DNA from: Methylomicrobium lacus_A
Lineage (GTDB): Bacteria > Pseudomonadota > Gammaproteobacteria > Methylococcales > Methylomonadaceae
Length of the DNA stretch: 64,000 bases
Assembly: GCF_041897535.1 (NCBI RefSeq)
Contig: NZ_CP169217.1
Coordinates: 1,922,001 to 1,986,000, forward strand
Direction: 5' to 3'
Part shown: positions 1 to 9,953 of the stretch, in pieces
Layout: each line of letters begins with the position of its first letter
Position numbering within the stretch: position 1 is the first letter of the stretch
Made by a program: the position numbers and the translations under genes
Notes under the pieces: generated by a model
Databases searched by the model: none
What the model was told of the DNA's origin: nothing
The model's input: the letters and a program-made list of their open reading frames with translations, nothing else

Positions 1-3000
1 ACAAGTCCAGAGAAGCAAATGCCACGGCCGGCAGTTTGCTAGCCTGACCGGTTGGCGAGGTATGGCCATAGACATTAGCCACTTTATGCGCGACAGGGTC
101 GTAGAGGGACAGCGAATAGTCCGCATCGGGCGCTAAGAAGACATCGATTTTACCCTCGCTATCGGTGCGGCCGCGCAATTCGTTACCATCGATGCGAATC
201 AGATAGTAAGTGTTACCCGGCAATCCGGAAACAAAAGAGCTGTACATCTTTGCTGCCGTTTGATCGAGATCACTCGTGCTATTATTCAGCGCATAATAGC
301 CGCTGCCGAAGTCTTGAAGCGCGTCAAAATTGGGCATGTTTGCCGCGAGCGCATCAATCAGCTGCTGAATATCCTCGAAAAGGCTATCGGGATAAGTCGA
401 TGAAGCCTCGGCCAATTGAAGCGTTCTGGCACCGGTAGCGGGAGCCGCGGGTGCGCTCTCGGCGTTGGCCGCCAGACTCAATGCCGTTGCGATTTGATCG
501 ATTTTCGCGCAAATGAATGCCAAACCTAATTGTTTTAAACCGGCCTCGGCTTTCTCGATCAACTTATTGACCTCCCCTAATTGGGTTTTAACAGCCCCGA
601 TGCCAACGCATATCGTTTTAACAAGGGTGGTATTGCACTCGCCACCTTGTTGTTGAATGCGTCCGCATACATTGTCGAGGCCGCTCAATATAGCCTCTAA
701 GCATTTGGCAATCTTAAGCGCTCTGCTGATCGGATTCTGTTTCTCGAAGGCTTCTACCACGGCTACTACGGCAGATTTCCCGTCATTTATGATTTTAAAG
801 GTAGCCGCTAACTGCGCCGTGCTCACACCCGGCTTGTTGAGTTCCGCCTGAAGGGTTACCACCGACTCTGCAATTGAACGGGCCTTGTCTGATACTGTCA
901 GAACGGCCTTAAGCGCGCTCCCAATTCCGGCAAGCTCGGCGGCGCAATTAGCCGCCGCCGTCGTCAGATCGATGACGATGTCGAATGCATTTTGAGAGTT
1001 GATGCATGGCGGCGGATCTTGTGGCGGCGGGTTGTCAGGCCCGGTAGTCGGCGTGCCCGGAGGCGTCAAACCATGCCATCCTGGCGCTCTCACGCCCGAC
1101 CCCGGATCGGATACCACAGTCAACCCGTCCGCCGACACGGTGCCGGTACCGTTGATCACCAGCCGTCCGGTCGTATGATCGAAGCTCAGGATATTCAGCT
1201 TGGTGCCCGGCGCCGCGTTGAACACGTTGGGCAGCGTAATCTGCACCGGTTCGGCGAAAGCCGCCACGCCCGGCGCCTGGATCGTAATGTCGAAGGTGTG
1301 TTGCAGCACGCCCGGCGGCAGCATGTCGCGCACCAGTTCCGGCGGCACGGTCGCGATGCCGATTTGGGCATTGGTTACCGGATTGCCGTTCTGGTCAACG
1401 GCGCTGCCCGGGTTGACGGTCAAGGTCAGCGCGGCGCGTTGTGCTTCGGTCAGGTCCGGCGCCGCCGCGGGGTCGACGGCGTTAATCACGGTGGGTTCAG
1501 TCGCGCTGACCGCTTGCAGTACACTGGTGGCGATACGCGGCAGATACACTTCCTGGCGATCGGCATTGGCCAGGCGCTCGGCGGACGTTCCCATGCTGCC
1601 CATCAGCGTGTTGGCGACGCCCGGTATCAGTTCGGCATCCATCACCATTTCCGGGAAGAACACGCCGTCGGGCGCATTGGTCGCGGTGCGGCCGTCGATG
1701 ACGACCTTGACCGTACCGGCAGGCACGTCGGTCAATTCGAAGTAGCCGTTGCCGTCGGTGAAGACGAACTTGTCCTCCTGCCCCAGGATGTAAACCTTGG
1801 CGTGAGCGATCGGCCGCTTGAAGACGTCGTCGGGGGTATGGATGATGCCGTCGGCGCCGCGGCCGATATCGTCGAAGGTCATCGGTTCGAGGTCGGGGCC
1901 GGGATCGGCGACGATGCCGACGATTTTGGTTCCTGGAACCGAGGTGCGGCTGACCGTGGTAAAGTCGAGCGAGAACTGGCCGCCGGAAGCACCGTCGGCA
2001 TCGGCATCGAGGAAGCTGCCGTCGGCAGCCGCGCGGATTTTCGAGCCGTCGACATGCAGCGTGATTTGCGCCGCACCAGGCATCGGCTGGATGAAGAACA
2101 ACCAGGCAAAGGAGCCGTCCAAGGCCGGCACGATGGTGGCATCCAGTTTGCTGCCGTCGGGCGCGGTCGCGTAGAAGCTGTCGCTGGTCAACGTGTCGGT
2201 ATTGACCGGACGCGAGAAGGTCACTTGCGGACGGAAAGTGACCCCGACATCGCTGCTGCCGGCGGCAGGCGAAGCGGCGGTAATAGTGAACGGCGCCAGG
2301 GCGTCAACCTTGACGGTGCGAATCAGTGTCGTGGCGTTGCCGGCCGCATCCTGCGCGGTGAGAGTCAGCGTATGATCGCCGACAAGCAGGGTGCCGAAAT
2401 CCAGGGCGGCATCAAAGCTGCCGCTGCTGCCGTCGAATACCAGGCTGCGGAGGGTGCCGTCATCCAGACGGTAGTTCAATTGCGTCAGCGTAGTGCCGGT
2501 GGCATCCGCCGTGCCGGTGAGACGAACGCCGCCGGCCAAGGTATCGCCTTCGGCAATGCTGGTGAGAGTAACGATCGGTACGCGAGTATCCAGGGTAAAG
2601 CTGCGGACATAGCCGGCGCTGAGGTTGCCGGCCGCATCGCGGGCGATAAGGGTGATGGAATGGCTGCCGTCGGCGCTGCCATCCAGTGCAAACGCGGTGG
2701 TGATGGCGAAATTGCCGTTGGCATCGAGCGTCAAGTCTTGCAAATCGCCGACATCGATGCGGTATTGCACACTCGCCACGCCGGACAGATTGTCGAGAAT
2801 CTGGCCGTTCAGAGTCAGGTTGGTTTTGACCGCTTCCGGGGTATTTTGTGCCGTAACGACCGGCGCTTGCAGGTCTTCGGTCAAGGCAAACCGCGACAAG
2901 ACGGCATTCGCCACTTGTTCACCCAAGACATTGCCGGCTTGATTGGTGAACTCGTAGTGAATCCCGCCATAAATACGGCTGCGGCCGGCCTCTTCAGCGG

Positions 3001-6000
3001 CCTGGCTGAAGCTGGTAAAGTCGCGGGTTACGCCAGGCAGCGTCGCGCTGGTGGTGCTGAACGCAGTATCGTTGCCGAAGGCATCCGCCAAAATGGTAGC
3101 GGCGGCGGCACTGAAGGTCGAGTGTCCGGAGACGTATTCAGGATGCGCGGGCGTAATCAGTAACGGCCGCCAAGCGTCGTCGTCGCTGGTTTCGCTGTTG
3201 CCATCGAATTCGGCATTTTGAATCGCGGTTTCCGGACGCCACAAGCCGTAGGTATATTTGGCATCCCAGCCGGCAATGGCGGCATCGGCCAAAGCGACGT
3301 TGAGTTGTGCGAACAGGCGGACGTTGGCGCTGAGGCTGTTGCCTTCTGCGGTTGCCACCTGCGCCGCAATCTGGTTCCAGTGGCCGGGCGGGGTATAGCT
3401 GCCCTTGCCGTCGGCCCAGAACAGGGCTTGCTGGGTCTGATCGGCGGTGCGCGTGGCGCTGGTGGCGCTGCCGAGCAATTTGATTTCATTGACCGCTACG
3501 GCATAGGCGGCGGTATCCAGCGCCGGCGGCGCAGCAGGACGGAACTCGCTCGGCGAAGTCAACGCAAACGGCGTCACGCTACCCCATTGCGGTTCGTCAG
3601 GCACGTCGAACATCGGTCCGGTGGGCCGCCACTGGCCGACGGCAGTGCTGCCGGAATAGTCGACGAATGCGCCTGAGCCATCGTTGGCGCGCAAGGCCCA
3701 GATGCTATCGGCGATGCTCAGGCCCAGGGCGATGCCGTTGTCTTTGGCGGCGCCGTCGGCGATGCCGGACAGGCCGCTAGCCAGAGCCGCATCGAATATG
3801 CCTTGCTGCGCGGGATAGGTCAGACTGAGGATACGGTGCGCGGCCGTCGCCAACGCGGACTGGACGTCTACGGCGCCGGCGACGCTGCGTTGTACCAGAT
3901 ACGCCGGCGAACCTTCGATGGCAGCCAGGGTATCGTACTGCGCCAAACTGAGCATCGCCAGGGTGCGGGTGGCAACCGGCGGGTCGGTCACTTCGAGTTG
4001 AATGGCGCGGAGAGCAATGTCGTTCCAGATCAGCACCGCATCCGTCTGTGCTTGCTCGATGCGGGTGATGGTACGGCTGAGGCTGCTGGTGTTGCCGGCG
4101 GCATCGGTGACGTTTAAGTTAATGGTGTTATCGCCCAAGGCCAGAGCCACGCCCGGCAAGGTAAACGTCCCTGAGCCGCCGACGACCGCACGAATATCGC
4201 CAAGCGAAACCGTCGAACCGACTTCGGCCGTGCCGCGCAGGACCACGATGGCGGATGTCGCTTTACCGTCATCGCCATTGACCGCGTCGGCGCTCGACAC
4301 GCCAAACTGGCTACCCGTAGGAGCCTGTGTATCCAGGGTAAAGGTCACGATTTTCTCGGCCGAGCGGTTGCCGGCCGCGTCTTCTATGGCGACGCGTACG
4401 CTGTGCTCGCCGTCCGCCAAGGTGCCTCCCGCCAATACCGCGAGCTGCGATTGGGCAAGGCTGAAGCTGCCGTCGGCTGCCAACAGGCCGCTCAGATCGC
4501 TGTAGATGGGATCGAAATTCGGATCGCCCAGCGCGACCAGCAGGCGCGCGACCCCCACGTTATCGCTGCCGGCGCCTTGAAGCATAGCGGAGCTCGTGAT
4601 GCCGTCGGTATCGGAGCTGCCGGTGTCGGAACTCAAGGCCAAGCTGGAAAGCATCGGGGCCTCTGTATCGCCCGTGTTCTCGGGGTCGCGCCTGACGGTG
4701 AGATTGACGGTGGCCGTATTGCCGGCGGCATCGGTCAGCGCGAAACTGAACTCGTTGTCACCCAGCGCCAGCGGGACATTGTCAAACGCAAAGGTGTTGG
4801 CCGCATCCGCGGTCGTTTCCATGTCGCCCAGGCGCACGCGGGTACCGCCCGGTGCCTGGCCGATCAGCCTAACGGTAGCCTGAGTGGTGATCAAATCGCC
4901 TGGCGTGCCGGTGTCCGAGACCGCATCCAGAGCGGCGCTGCCGTTCGGCGTGAGCGTATCCAGCATAAAGGTCACGGTCTTCTCGGCCGAGCGGTTGCCG
5001 GCGGCGTCTTCTACGGCGACGCGTACGCTGTGCACGCCATCCACCAAGGTGCCGCCCGCCAACGCCGCGAGCTGCGCTTGGGCAAGGGTGAAGCTGCCGT
5101 CGGCTGCCAACAGGCCGCTCAGGTCGTTATAGTTGGGATCGAAATTCGGATCATCCAGCGCGACCAGCAGGCGCGTGACACCCACGTTATCGTTGCCGGT
5201 GCCTTGAAGCGTAGCGGAGCTCGTGAGGCCGTCGGTATCGGAACTGCCGGTGTCGAAGCTCAAAGCCAGACTGGAAACCACAGGCGCTACGGTGTCGATT
5301 GGGGCGCGCCTGACGGTGAGATTGACGGTGGCCGTATTGCCGGCGGCATCGGTCAGCGCGAAACCGAACGCGTTGTCACCCTGCGCCAGCGGGATGTTGT
5401 CAAATGCAAAGGCGCCGGCCGCATCCGCGGTCGTTTCCATGTCGCCCAGGCGCACGCGGGTGCCGGCCGGCGCTTGGCCGACCAATTTGACAGTATCCTG
5501 CGCGGTAATCAAATCGCCTGGCATGCCGGTATCCGAGGCCGCATCCAGACCGGCACTGCCGCTAGGCGCCGAGGTATCCAGTTCAAAAGCTAACGCCAGA
5601 CTGGTGCTGTTTCCCGCTAGGTCGGTCGCCAGCAAATGCAGGGTATGATTGCCATCGAACAAGGTTTTATCCGCCGCCAACTCGGCCAATTGCGCCGGCG
5701 TCAGCTCAAAGCTGCCATTACTGCCGACAACGGCGGTGATGTCGGTGAAATCTGCGCTGTCAAGGGCGCCCTTGAGGCTCGCAATCCCCCCCAGATCATT
5801 GGCCAGGCCGCTGACAGTAGCGTCATGCGTGAGACGGTCGCCGGAATCGCTGCCGGTATCACTGGCCAGGGCTGCCGTCAAAACGGGTTCCACCTCATCC
5901 GCGGGTTGTGTAAGCAGCTCTGGAACGGCGTCCGATTTAATGCTTTTGCCATTCAACTTAACTTTCAACGGGAAAGCACCGGCGATGATGCGGGTTCTCC

Positions 6001-7414
6001 CCAGCAGAGGGCCGCCGACGCTCATCGATTTAATAAAACTATGTGCAGGATCGAGCAGTTGGTCGTTGCCGTTGTCGTAAATGCCGTCAACCGGCTTGAC
6101 GCCGACCCAAATCTGGCTGTTCTTGACGCTGCCTCTGACGACTAACTTAGTCAACTCGCCGCTGCCAAATTGGTCGGCATTGGCGTCCACGCCGCCCCAA
6201 GCCCCATCGGCGCCGAGATTGACGCCGATTGCAAATTTTGCTTGTTCGAGATTACCGCCGACATTCAACAGGCGCAGTGAAGGCATGCTGAAGCTGCCGG
6301 AGGCATTGCCCGTCACTTGCAGCGTCGAAACCGCATCGTTGAAGGCCGCAGTGAAGGCCGAGTCGGTATTCCCCAGAATCAGTTTACCGGCCTCCCCCTG
6401 AATGTTCCAGTGACCGCTGACTTCGCCGATGATATTGGCAGAGTGGAGCGCATCGGCGGCATTGAGAACCAGATCGGCCGCAAAATCGCCGCGCAAGAGC
6501 AATTTGTCTATACTCGGCGCAATGACGGCATCAGCCATAGCATCCGTATCCAGCCAGCGGTTGGCTAACAACGACCCAATCGGCGTATCGCTTTGCAGTA
6601 CCAGGTCTTGAATATTGCCGGCTTGAATGTCGAGTTTCTTACCCGCGCCATTAACGGTAATGCTGCTGGGGCCGGTAACGTCCCCGAGCACGAGTTTCGC
6701 GAGCTTGCCGTTAATATCTATTTGCCCTTGCAGCGCTACCCCTTTGACTTCAATCGAACTTAAATCGGTACCGCTATGGAGCGCCCCCAAGGTTGCGGTC
6801 GTTCCATTCTTTGAATCGACTCGCATGATAAATTTCGATTTCGCATCGGTACCGCTGAGAGTGACTTGGAATTGATTGTCGGAATAGCTGACGGAGCCCA
6901 GGCCACGGCCTTTCAGCGTAAATGTAGCCTGTGTGCCGTCATCGGCCGTGATGGTCAATTGTGAGCTCTTGCTCTGTCCGGGTAGCTGCCCAAAAAACCC
7001 GCTGACATTTTGTTGAGCAGGGGATTGCGCATCTGCTGCATCAGACAACGCCACCGAGCTGAATAACGGAGTGGCGGCGCTCAATGCTTCTTCTGAAGAG
7101 GCCGTTAAGTCGATGCGTATTGCCGGTGCCGCCGCTGGTGCACCCTGACTGCTGGTGACCGAATCGATGGCGACATGACCGCTGGGAATGGAAGGAGGCG
7201 GAGTATTGATGGTCTGGGTAAGATCTATTGCGAGATCCGCGCTGAGGAGGAGGCGGGGCTCATAGGTTTGCAGTTGCCATTGCTGAGGTATCGGAATCTG
7301 TGTCTGTGGCGGTGTTTCTGTCCTCTCCCGACGAATCGCCCGAAAGATTTGCAGGCCTAGCCTTTTGGCGACAAAACGAGGCGCCTTGTTAATATCCTTA
7401 TCACCGTTTTTCAT
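1..7414 (-). CDS. Giant LEPR-XLL surface protein with embedded vanadium-haloperoxidase domain (3' end beyond window)
   Basis: The frame is open from the ATG at 7414 to the left edge (about 2471 codons, stop not reached). A GAGGAG site lies upstream of the start. Residues 51-60 read YEPRLLLSAD, the LEPR-XLL motif of giant bacterial surface proteins. Residues about 130-480 look like a beta-rich passenger. Residues about 500-1100 are Ig-like repeats ending in DxAGN-type motifs. Residues about 1115-1505 form a vanadium haloperoxidase/PAP2-type domain: K1386 and R1393 (KX6RP), S1429-G1430-H1431, and S1479-R1480 with H1486 (SRX5H), so all vanadate-binding positions are present. More Ig-like domains follow, then a carboxypeptidase-regulatory-like segment (about 1865-1905) and a PPPQDPPP linker. 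Secretion and surface location are inferred from the family. Whether the domain is a haloperoxidase or a phosphatase cannot be told from motifs. The long plus-strand frames here are antisense shadows. Confidence 0.88.
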   Translation of the reverse strand, partial: MKNGDKDINKAPRFVAKRLGLQIFRAIRRERTETPPQTQIPIPQQWQLQTYEPRLLLSADLAIDLTQTINTPPPSIPSGHVAIDSVTSSQGAPAAAPAIRIDLTASSEEALSAATPLFSSVALSDAADAQSPAQQNVSGFFGQLPGQSKSSQLTITADDGTQATFTLKGRGLGSVSYSDNQFQVTLSGTDAKSKFIMRVDSKNGTTATLGALHSGTDLSSIEVKGVALQGQIDINGKLAKLVLGDVTGPSSITVNGAGKKLDIQAGNIQDLVLQSDTPIGSLLANRWLDTDAMADAVIAPSIDKLLLRGDFAADLVLNAADALHSANIIGEVSGHWNIQGEAGKLILGNTDSAFTAAFNDAVSTLQVTGNASGSFSMPSLRLLNVGGNLEQAKFAIGVNLGADGAWGGVDANADQFGSGELTKLVVRGSVKNSQIWVGVKPVDGIYDNGNDQLLDPAHSFIKSMSVGGPLLGRTRIIAGAFPLKVKLNGKSIKSDAVPELLTQPADEVEPVLTAALASDTGSDSGDRLTHDATVSGLANDLGGIASLKGALDSADFTDITAVVGSNGSFELTPAQLAELAADKTLFDGNHTLHLLATDLAGNSTSLALAFELDTSAPSGSAGLDAASDTGMPGDLITAQDTVKLVGQAPAGTRVRLGDMETTADAAGAFAFDNIPLAQGDNAFGFALTDAAGNTATVNLTVRRAPIDTVAPVVSSLALSFDTGSSDTDGLTSSATLQGTGNDNVGVTRLLVALDDPNFDPNYNDLSGLLAADGSFTLAQAQLAALAGGTLVDGVHSVRVAVEDAAGNRSAEKTVTFMLDTLTPNGSAALDAVSDTGTPGDLITTQATVRLIGQAPGGTRVRLGDMETTADAANTFAFDNVPLALGDNEFSFALTDAAGNTATVNLTVRRDPENTGDTEAPMLSSLALSSDTGSSDTDGITSSAMLQGAGSDNVGVARLLVALGDPNFDPIYSDLSGLLAADGSFSLAQSQLAVLAGGTLADGEHSVRVAIEDAAGNRSAEKIVTFTLDTQAPTGSQFGVSSADAVNGDDGKATSAIVVLRGTAEVGSTVSLGDIRAVVGGSGTFTLPGVALALGDNTINLNVTDAAGNTSSLSRTITRIEQAQTDAVLIWNDIALRAIQLEVTDPPVATRTLAMLSLAQYDTLAAIEGSPAYLVQRSVAGAVDVQSALATAAHRILSLTYPAQQGIFDAALASGLSGIADGAAKDNGIALGLSIADSIWALRANDGSGAFVDYSGSTAVGQWRPTGPMFDVPDEPQWGSVTPFALTSPSEFRPAAPPALDTAAYAVAVNEIKLLGSATSATRTADQTQQALFWADGKGSYTPPGHWNQIAAQVATAEGNSLSANVRLFAQLNVALADAAIAGWDAKYTYGLWRPETAIQNAEFDGNSETSDDDAWRPLLITPAHPEYVSGHSTFSAAAATILADAFGNDTAFSTTSATLPGVTRDFTSFSQAAEEAGRSRIYGGIHYEFTNQAGNVLGEQVANAVLSRFALTEDLQAPVVTAQNTPEAVKTNLTLNGQILDNLSGVASVQYRIDVGDLQDLTLDANGNFAITTAFALDGSADGSHSITLIARDAAGNLSAGYVRSFTLDTRVPIVTLTSIAEGDTLAGGVRLTGTADATGTTLTQLNYRLDDGTLRSLVFDGSSGSFDAALDFGTLLVGDHTLTLTAQDAAGNATTLIRTVKVDALAPFTITAASPAAGSSDVGVTFRPQVTFSRPVNTDTLTSDSFYATAPDGSKLDATIVPALDGSFAWLFFIQPMPGAAQITLHVDGSKIRAAADGSFLDADADGASGGQFSLDFTTVSRTSVPGTKIVGIVADPGPDLEPMTFDDIGRGADGIIHTPDDVFKRPIAHAKVYILGQEDKFVFTDGNGYFELTDVPAGTVKVVIDGRTATNAPDGVFFPEMVMDAELIPGVANTLMGSMGTSAERLANADRQEVYLPRIATSVLQAVSATEPTVINAVDPAAAPDLTEAQRAALTLTVNPGSAVDQNGNPVTNAQIGIATVPPELVRDMLPPGVLQHTFDITIQAPGVAAFAEPVQITLPNVFNAAPGTKLNILSFDHTTGRLVINGTGTVSADGLTVVSDPGSGVRAPGWHGLTPPGTPTTGPDNPPPQDPPPCINSQNAFDIVIDLTTAAANCAAELAGIGSALKAVLTVSDKARSIAESVVTLQAELNKPGVSTAQLAATFKIINDGKSAVVAVVEAFEKQNPISRALKIAKCLEAILSGLDNVCGRIQQQGGECNTTLVKTICVGIGAVKTQLGEVNKLIEKAEAGLKQLGLAFICAKIDQIATALSLAANAESAPAAPATGARTLQLAEASSTYPDSLFEDIQQLIDALAANMPNFDALQDFGSGYYALNNSTSDLDQTAAKMYSSFVSGLPGNTYYLIRIDGNELRGRTDSEGKIDVFLAPDADYSLSLYDPVAHKVANVYGHTSPTGQASKLPAVAFASLDL
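4340..5593 (-). repeat. Two tandem 627-bp coding repeats
   Basis: Copies at about 4340-4966 and 4967-5593 are highly similar in DNA. For example, the block starting tctcggccgagcggttgccgg occurs at 4354 and again at 4981. The period of 627 bp is exactly 209 codons, so the frame is kept. Each unit encodes a pair of Ig-like domains. The high DNA identity points to a recent duplication or ongoing homogenisation in the giant surface-protein gene. Confidence 0.85.
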
Positions 7415-7773
7415 AGACACATGCTCCTCAATTGACAATAGAGTCTTTGTATAAAATGAGTTAATAAATCCCAGGTTTCTCAAGCCGACATTCCGGAAGC
7501 TGAATTCCGCCGAAAATCAAAATTCCTTTCGCATTCCGCATCACATAAAAAGTCAGGGGACCAGTGTAGTAAAATTAGCTTTACCTTTTCTTAACAGAAT
7601 ACCCCGTAGCGGTTATGTCTCATGACGGGGACCTTGTAGCTTGGAAATACGGCATCGGATGGGGTAATATCCTTGCTAAAATGAAAACCGTTATGCCAGG
7701 TGCAGAGGCCTTGCCCGACTTTCGGTCGTAGCGTTGCAAAATGAATACTTTCCTCTATGTTCTTTAAATTTTA
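7415..7773. other. Divergent intergenic region between the giant surface gene and ampD
   Basis: About 360 bp, AT-richer than the flanking genes, with no frame that looks coding. It must carry the promoters of the two divergent genes. I see no clear consensus sigma-70 pair, operator or terminator. Confidence 0.6.
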
Positions 7774-8328
7774 ATGACAATCGACCACCACTGGCTCACC
7801 GAAGCCATGCGAATCGCATCGCCCAATTATGATGACAGACCTGACCCGGACGATATTTCGCTGATCGTGATCCATTGCATCAGCCTGCCGCCGGGCGAGT
7901 TCGGCCGCGCCTACATTGACCAGTTATTCTGCAACCGACTGGACCCGGCGGCGCATCCGTATTTCGAGAGCATTCATCGCTTGCAGGTATCGGCGCATTT
8001 GTTGATCAAACGCAATGGTGAAATCACGCAATACGTTGCGTTCGACAAACGCGCCTGGCACGCCGGGGTTTCGTCGTATCAGGGACGCGAACGCTGCAAT
8101 GAATTTTCGATCGGGATTGAACTGGAAGGCGCCGAGGATATTCCTTACACCGAAGCGCAATATAGCATGTTGGCGGCGGCGATAACCGCCTTATTGAAGG
8201 CCTATCCGAAGCTGTCGAAGCAACGCATCACCGGCCACAGCGATATAGCGCCGGGACGCAAGACCGACCCCGGCGCGGCATTTGATTGGGCAAAATTGCA
8301 GCAACTGCTGGATGCGGCTGTCGGCTGA
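7774..8328 (+). CDS. ampD: 1,6-anhydro-N-acetylmuramyl-L-alanine amidase AmpD
   Basis: A cytoplasmic zinc amidase of cell-wall recycling that cuts the lactyl-L-Ala bond of anhydro-muropeptides. The 184-aa product is the normal AmpD length. H34 (IVIHC) and the C-terminal GHSDIAPGRKTDPG segment supply the zinc ligands (two His and the Asp before PG), and HLLIKRNGEITQYV is the typical amidase_2 core. The start is the only sensible ATG, but no strong ribosome site precedes it. In enterics AmpD loss induces ampC. No beta-lactamase or ampR is nearby, so the role here is probably recycling only. Confidence 0.95.
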   Translation: MTIDHHWLTEAMRIASPNYDDRPDPDDISLIVIHCISLPPGEFGRAYIDQLFCNRLDPAAHPYFESIHRLQVSAHLLIKRNGEITQYVAFDKRAWHAGVSSYQGRERCNEFSIGIELEGAEDIPYTEAQYSMLAAAITALLKAYPKLSKQRITGHSDIAPGRKTDPGAAFDWAKLQQLLDAAVG

Positions 8329-8347
8329 GCCGCGGCGGAAACGCAGG

Positions 8348-8710
8348 CTATTTATAGAGGTGCTCGACCGGCTTTTCTGCAGTCCATGCCATCCAGCCGA
8401 TCACAATCCGGTAAACCAGCAGCAAGACAATTGGCAACAAGAGAAAATAGCCGATGCCGGAAAACATCAAAAACCCGGCCACCGCAAATCCTGCCAAAGT
8501 AATCCACACCGTATTGATCTGCCATTCGAAATGCGACTCGAGCCAGGTCCCCTTGACCTCGTCCCGCTTCATGAAATTGATCACGATGCCTATCAGCAAG
8601 GTCACGCCGGCAAATCCGAACGCCAACACCTGGCATAGGTAGACGATCCCGGTCAGTGTTTTTAAGGACGCCATTTTTTCGGCATCGTCTGGTTGCTTCG
8701 ATTCGCTCAT
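8348..8710 (-). CDS. Small integral membrane protein, DUF4870-like
   Basis: The 120-aa protein has a charged N-terminus (MSESKQPDDAEK), one long hydrophobic segment at about residues 18-45, an amphipathic stretch KGTWLESHFEWQINT, and two close membrane spans in the C-terminal half. This layout, with a conserved HF.WQINT-like block between spans, matches the DUF4870/Tic20-like small membrane proteins, whose function is unknown. It converges on ampD with a 19-bp gap. A GGAGTTCACC ribosome site precedes the start. Family assignment is by pattern only. Confidence 0.7.
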   Translation of the reverse strand: MSESKQPDDAEKMASLKTLTGIVYLCQVLAFGFAGVTLLIGIVINFMKRDEVKGTWLESHFEWQINTVWITLAGFAVAGFLMFSGIGYFLLLPIVLLLVYRIVIGWMAWTAEKPVEHLYK

Positions 8711-8868
8711 GGTGAACTCCTGCGTCAGTGATAAAGTCTGTCGGTCATGCCGCTAGGCAACGTCCGAACAGGGTGTTTTCAACACTAGGTTAGTCGTAAA
8801 ATGCCGCTTAAAGTTTCCCCAGCATCTTAACATCCATCCATTGCCTCAAGCCATCCTCTCCATTCATC

Positions 8869-9825
8869 ATGCGTATCGCGATCGCCTATCTCAGTGTTGT
8901 TTTACTATGGGCCACGACCCCGTTGGCAATCAAATGGAGCGGCGAAGGCCCAGGTTTTCTGTTCGGCGTGACCGGACGCATGGTGATCGGCGTCGTCTGC
9001 ATCGGCATCGTATTGTTGCTCAAGAAACAGCGTCTGAGTTGGCAGCGCAAGGCCAGACAGACTTATCTGGCGGTCGCGTTGCAGGTCTACGGATCGATGA
9101 TCGTGGTCTACTGGGCCGCGCAGTTCATTCCGTCCGGCTGGATTTCGGTGCTGTTCGGCCTGACGCCGATGATCACCGCCTTGCTGGCCCGCCTCTGGCT
9201 TGGGCTGCGCGAACTGAATTTCAGCAAATTGCTCAGCTATCTGCTCGGCGTCGGCGGCCTGACGCTGATGTTCGGCTCGGCACTGACGCTGGGCCGGGAT
9301 GCCGTGCTGGGTATCGCGGCGGTCATTTTTGGCGCCTTTCTGCATTCGTTCAGCGCGTTATGGATCAAACGCATTGACGCGGGACTGCCGGCATTGAATC
9401 AAGTCGCCGGCGGCCTGCTCTTCGCCTTGCCCGCCTATTTGTTAACCTGGGGCGTTTTCGACGGCGAATGGCCAAGGCATTTCACTCCGGCCAGCGTTAT
9501 TTCGATCGTTTATCTGGGCGTGATTGCAACGACCGGAGGCTTCGTACTGTATTATTATTTGCTGATCCGGCTTGCGGCGACGCGCGTGGCACTGATCACG
9601 CTGATTTCGCCGGTGCTGGCGCTGCTGCTCGGCCATGCGGTCAATGATGAACCGATCACGCCGAACGTGCTGGCCGGCGCCGCATCGATATTCTCCGCCC
9701 TGTTGCTGCACGAAGTTGCCGGAAAACGCCGGTCCAGAGCCCGCGCGGAGGCACGCGCTGCGGCCTCCGAAAGCCCTAACGGCGGCAACCGGCCTGCGCT
9801 CAAGCGGCCTAGTAGATACCGTTAG
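8869..9825 (+). CDS. DMT-superfamily (EamA) permease
   Basis: The 318-aa protein is almost entirely hydrophobic, with about ten membrane spans arranged as two EamA repeats. Signature stretches are WATTPLAIKWS near the N-terminus, WISVLFGLTPMITALLA at the end of repeat 1 and ALITLISPVLALLLGHAVNDEP in repeat 2. The last 35 residues are a basic, Ala/Arg-rich cytoplasmic tail. Members export amino acids, metabolites or drugs, and the substrate cannot be read from sequence. It stands alone, with its own promoter region upstream. Confidence 0.9.
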   Translation: MRIAIAYLSVVLLWATTPLAIKWSGEGPGFLFGVTGRMVIGVVCIGIVLLLKKQRLSWQRKARQTYLAVALQVYGSMIVVYWAAQFIPSGWISVLFGLTPMITALLARLWLGLRELNFSKLLSYLLGVGGLTLMFGSALTLGRDAVLGIAAVIFGAFLHSFSALWIKRIDAGLPALNQVAGGLLFALPAYLLTWGVFDGEWPRHFTPASVISIVYLGVIATTGGFVLYYYLLIRLAATRVALITLISPVLALLLGHAVNDEPITPNVLAGAASIFSALLLHEVAGKRRSRARAEARAAASESPNGGNRPALKRPSRYR

Positions 9826-9953
9826 TGAAATAGTTCTGCCCAATTCCCAAATTTAGTGCTACTATGAAGACTCTATTAAAGAGTGAGCCGGAGGGTTTAT
9901 CCGTCCGGATGTTTTGCGCCAAGATAATTGGCGGTTTTTCAGAAGAGTATTTT

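Noticed and set aside
992..3163. 723-codon plus-strand frame, plus other long plus-strand frames up to 6.9 kb (for example 4403-5593)
   Set aside because: They are antisense to the giant surface-protein gene. Their translations are Arg/Gly/Ala-rich with no domain, while the minus frame gives clear Ig-like and haloperoxidase sequence.
1..7414. The giant LEPR-XLL protein as the LapG substrate of this window
   Set aside because: Its N-terminus shows no TAAG/PAAG-type retention module, and LEPR-XLL proteins are a different class, so I did not link it to LapD/LapG.
9864..9953. N-terminal extension of the cold-shock protein
   Set aside because: The extra 30 residues do not belong to the family and coincide with the expected long csp leader.
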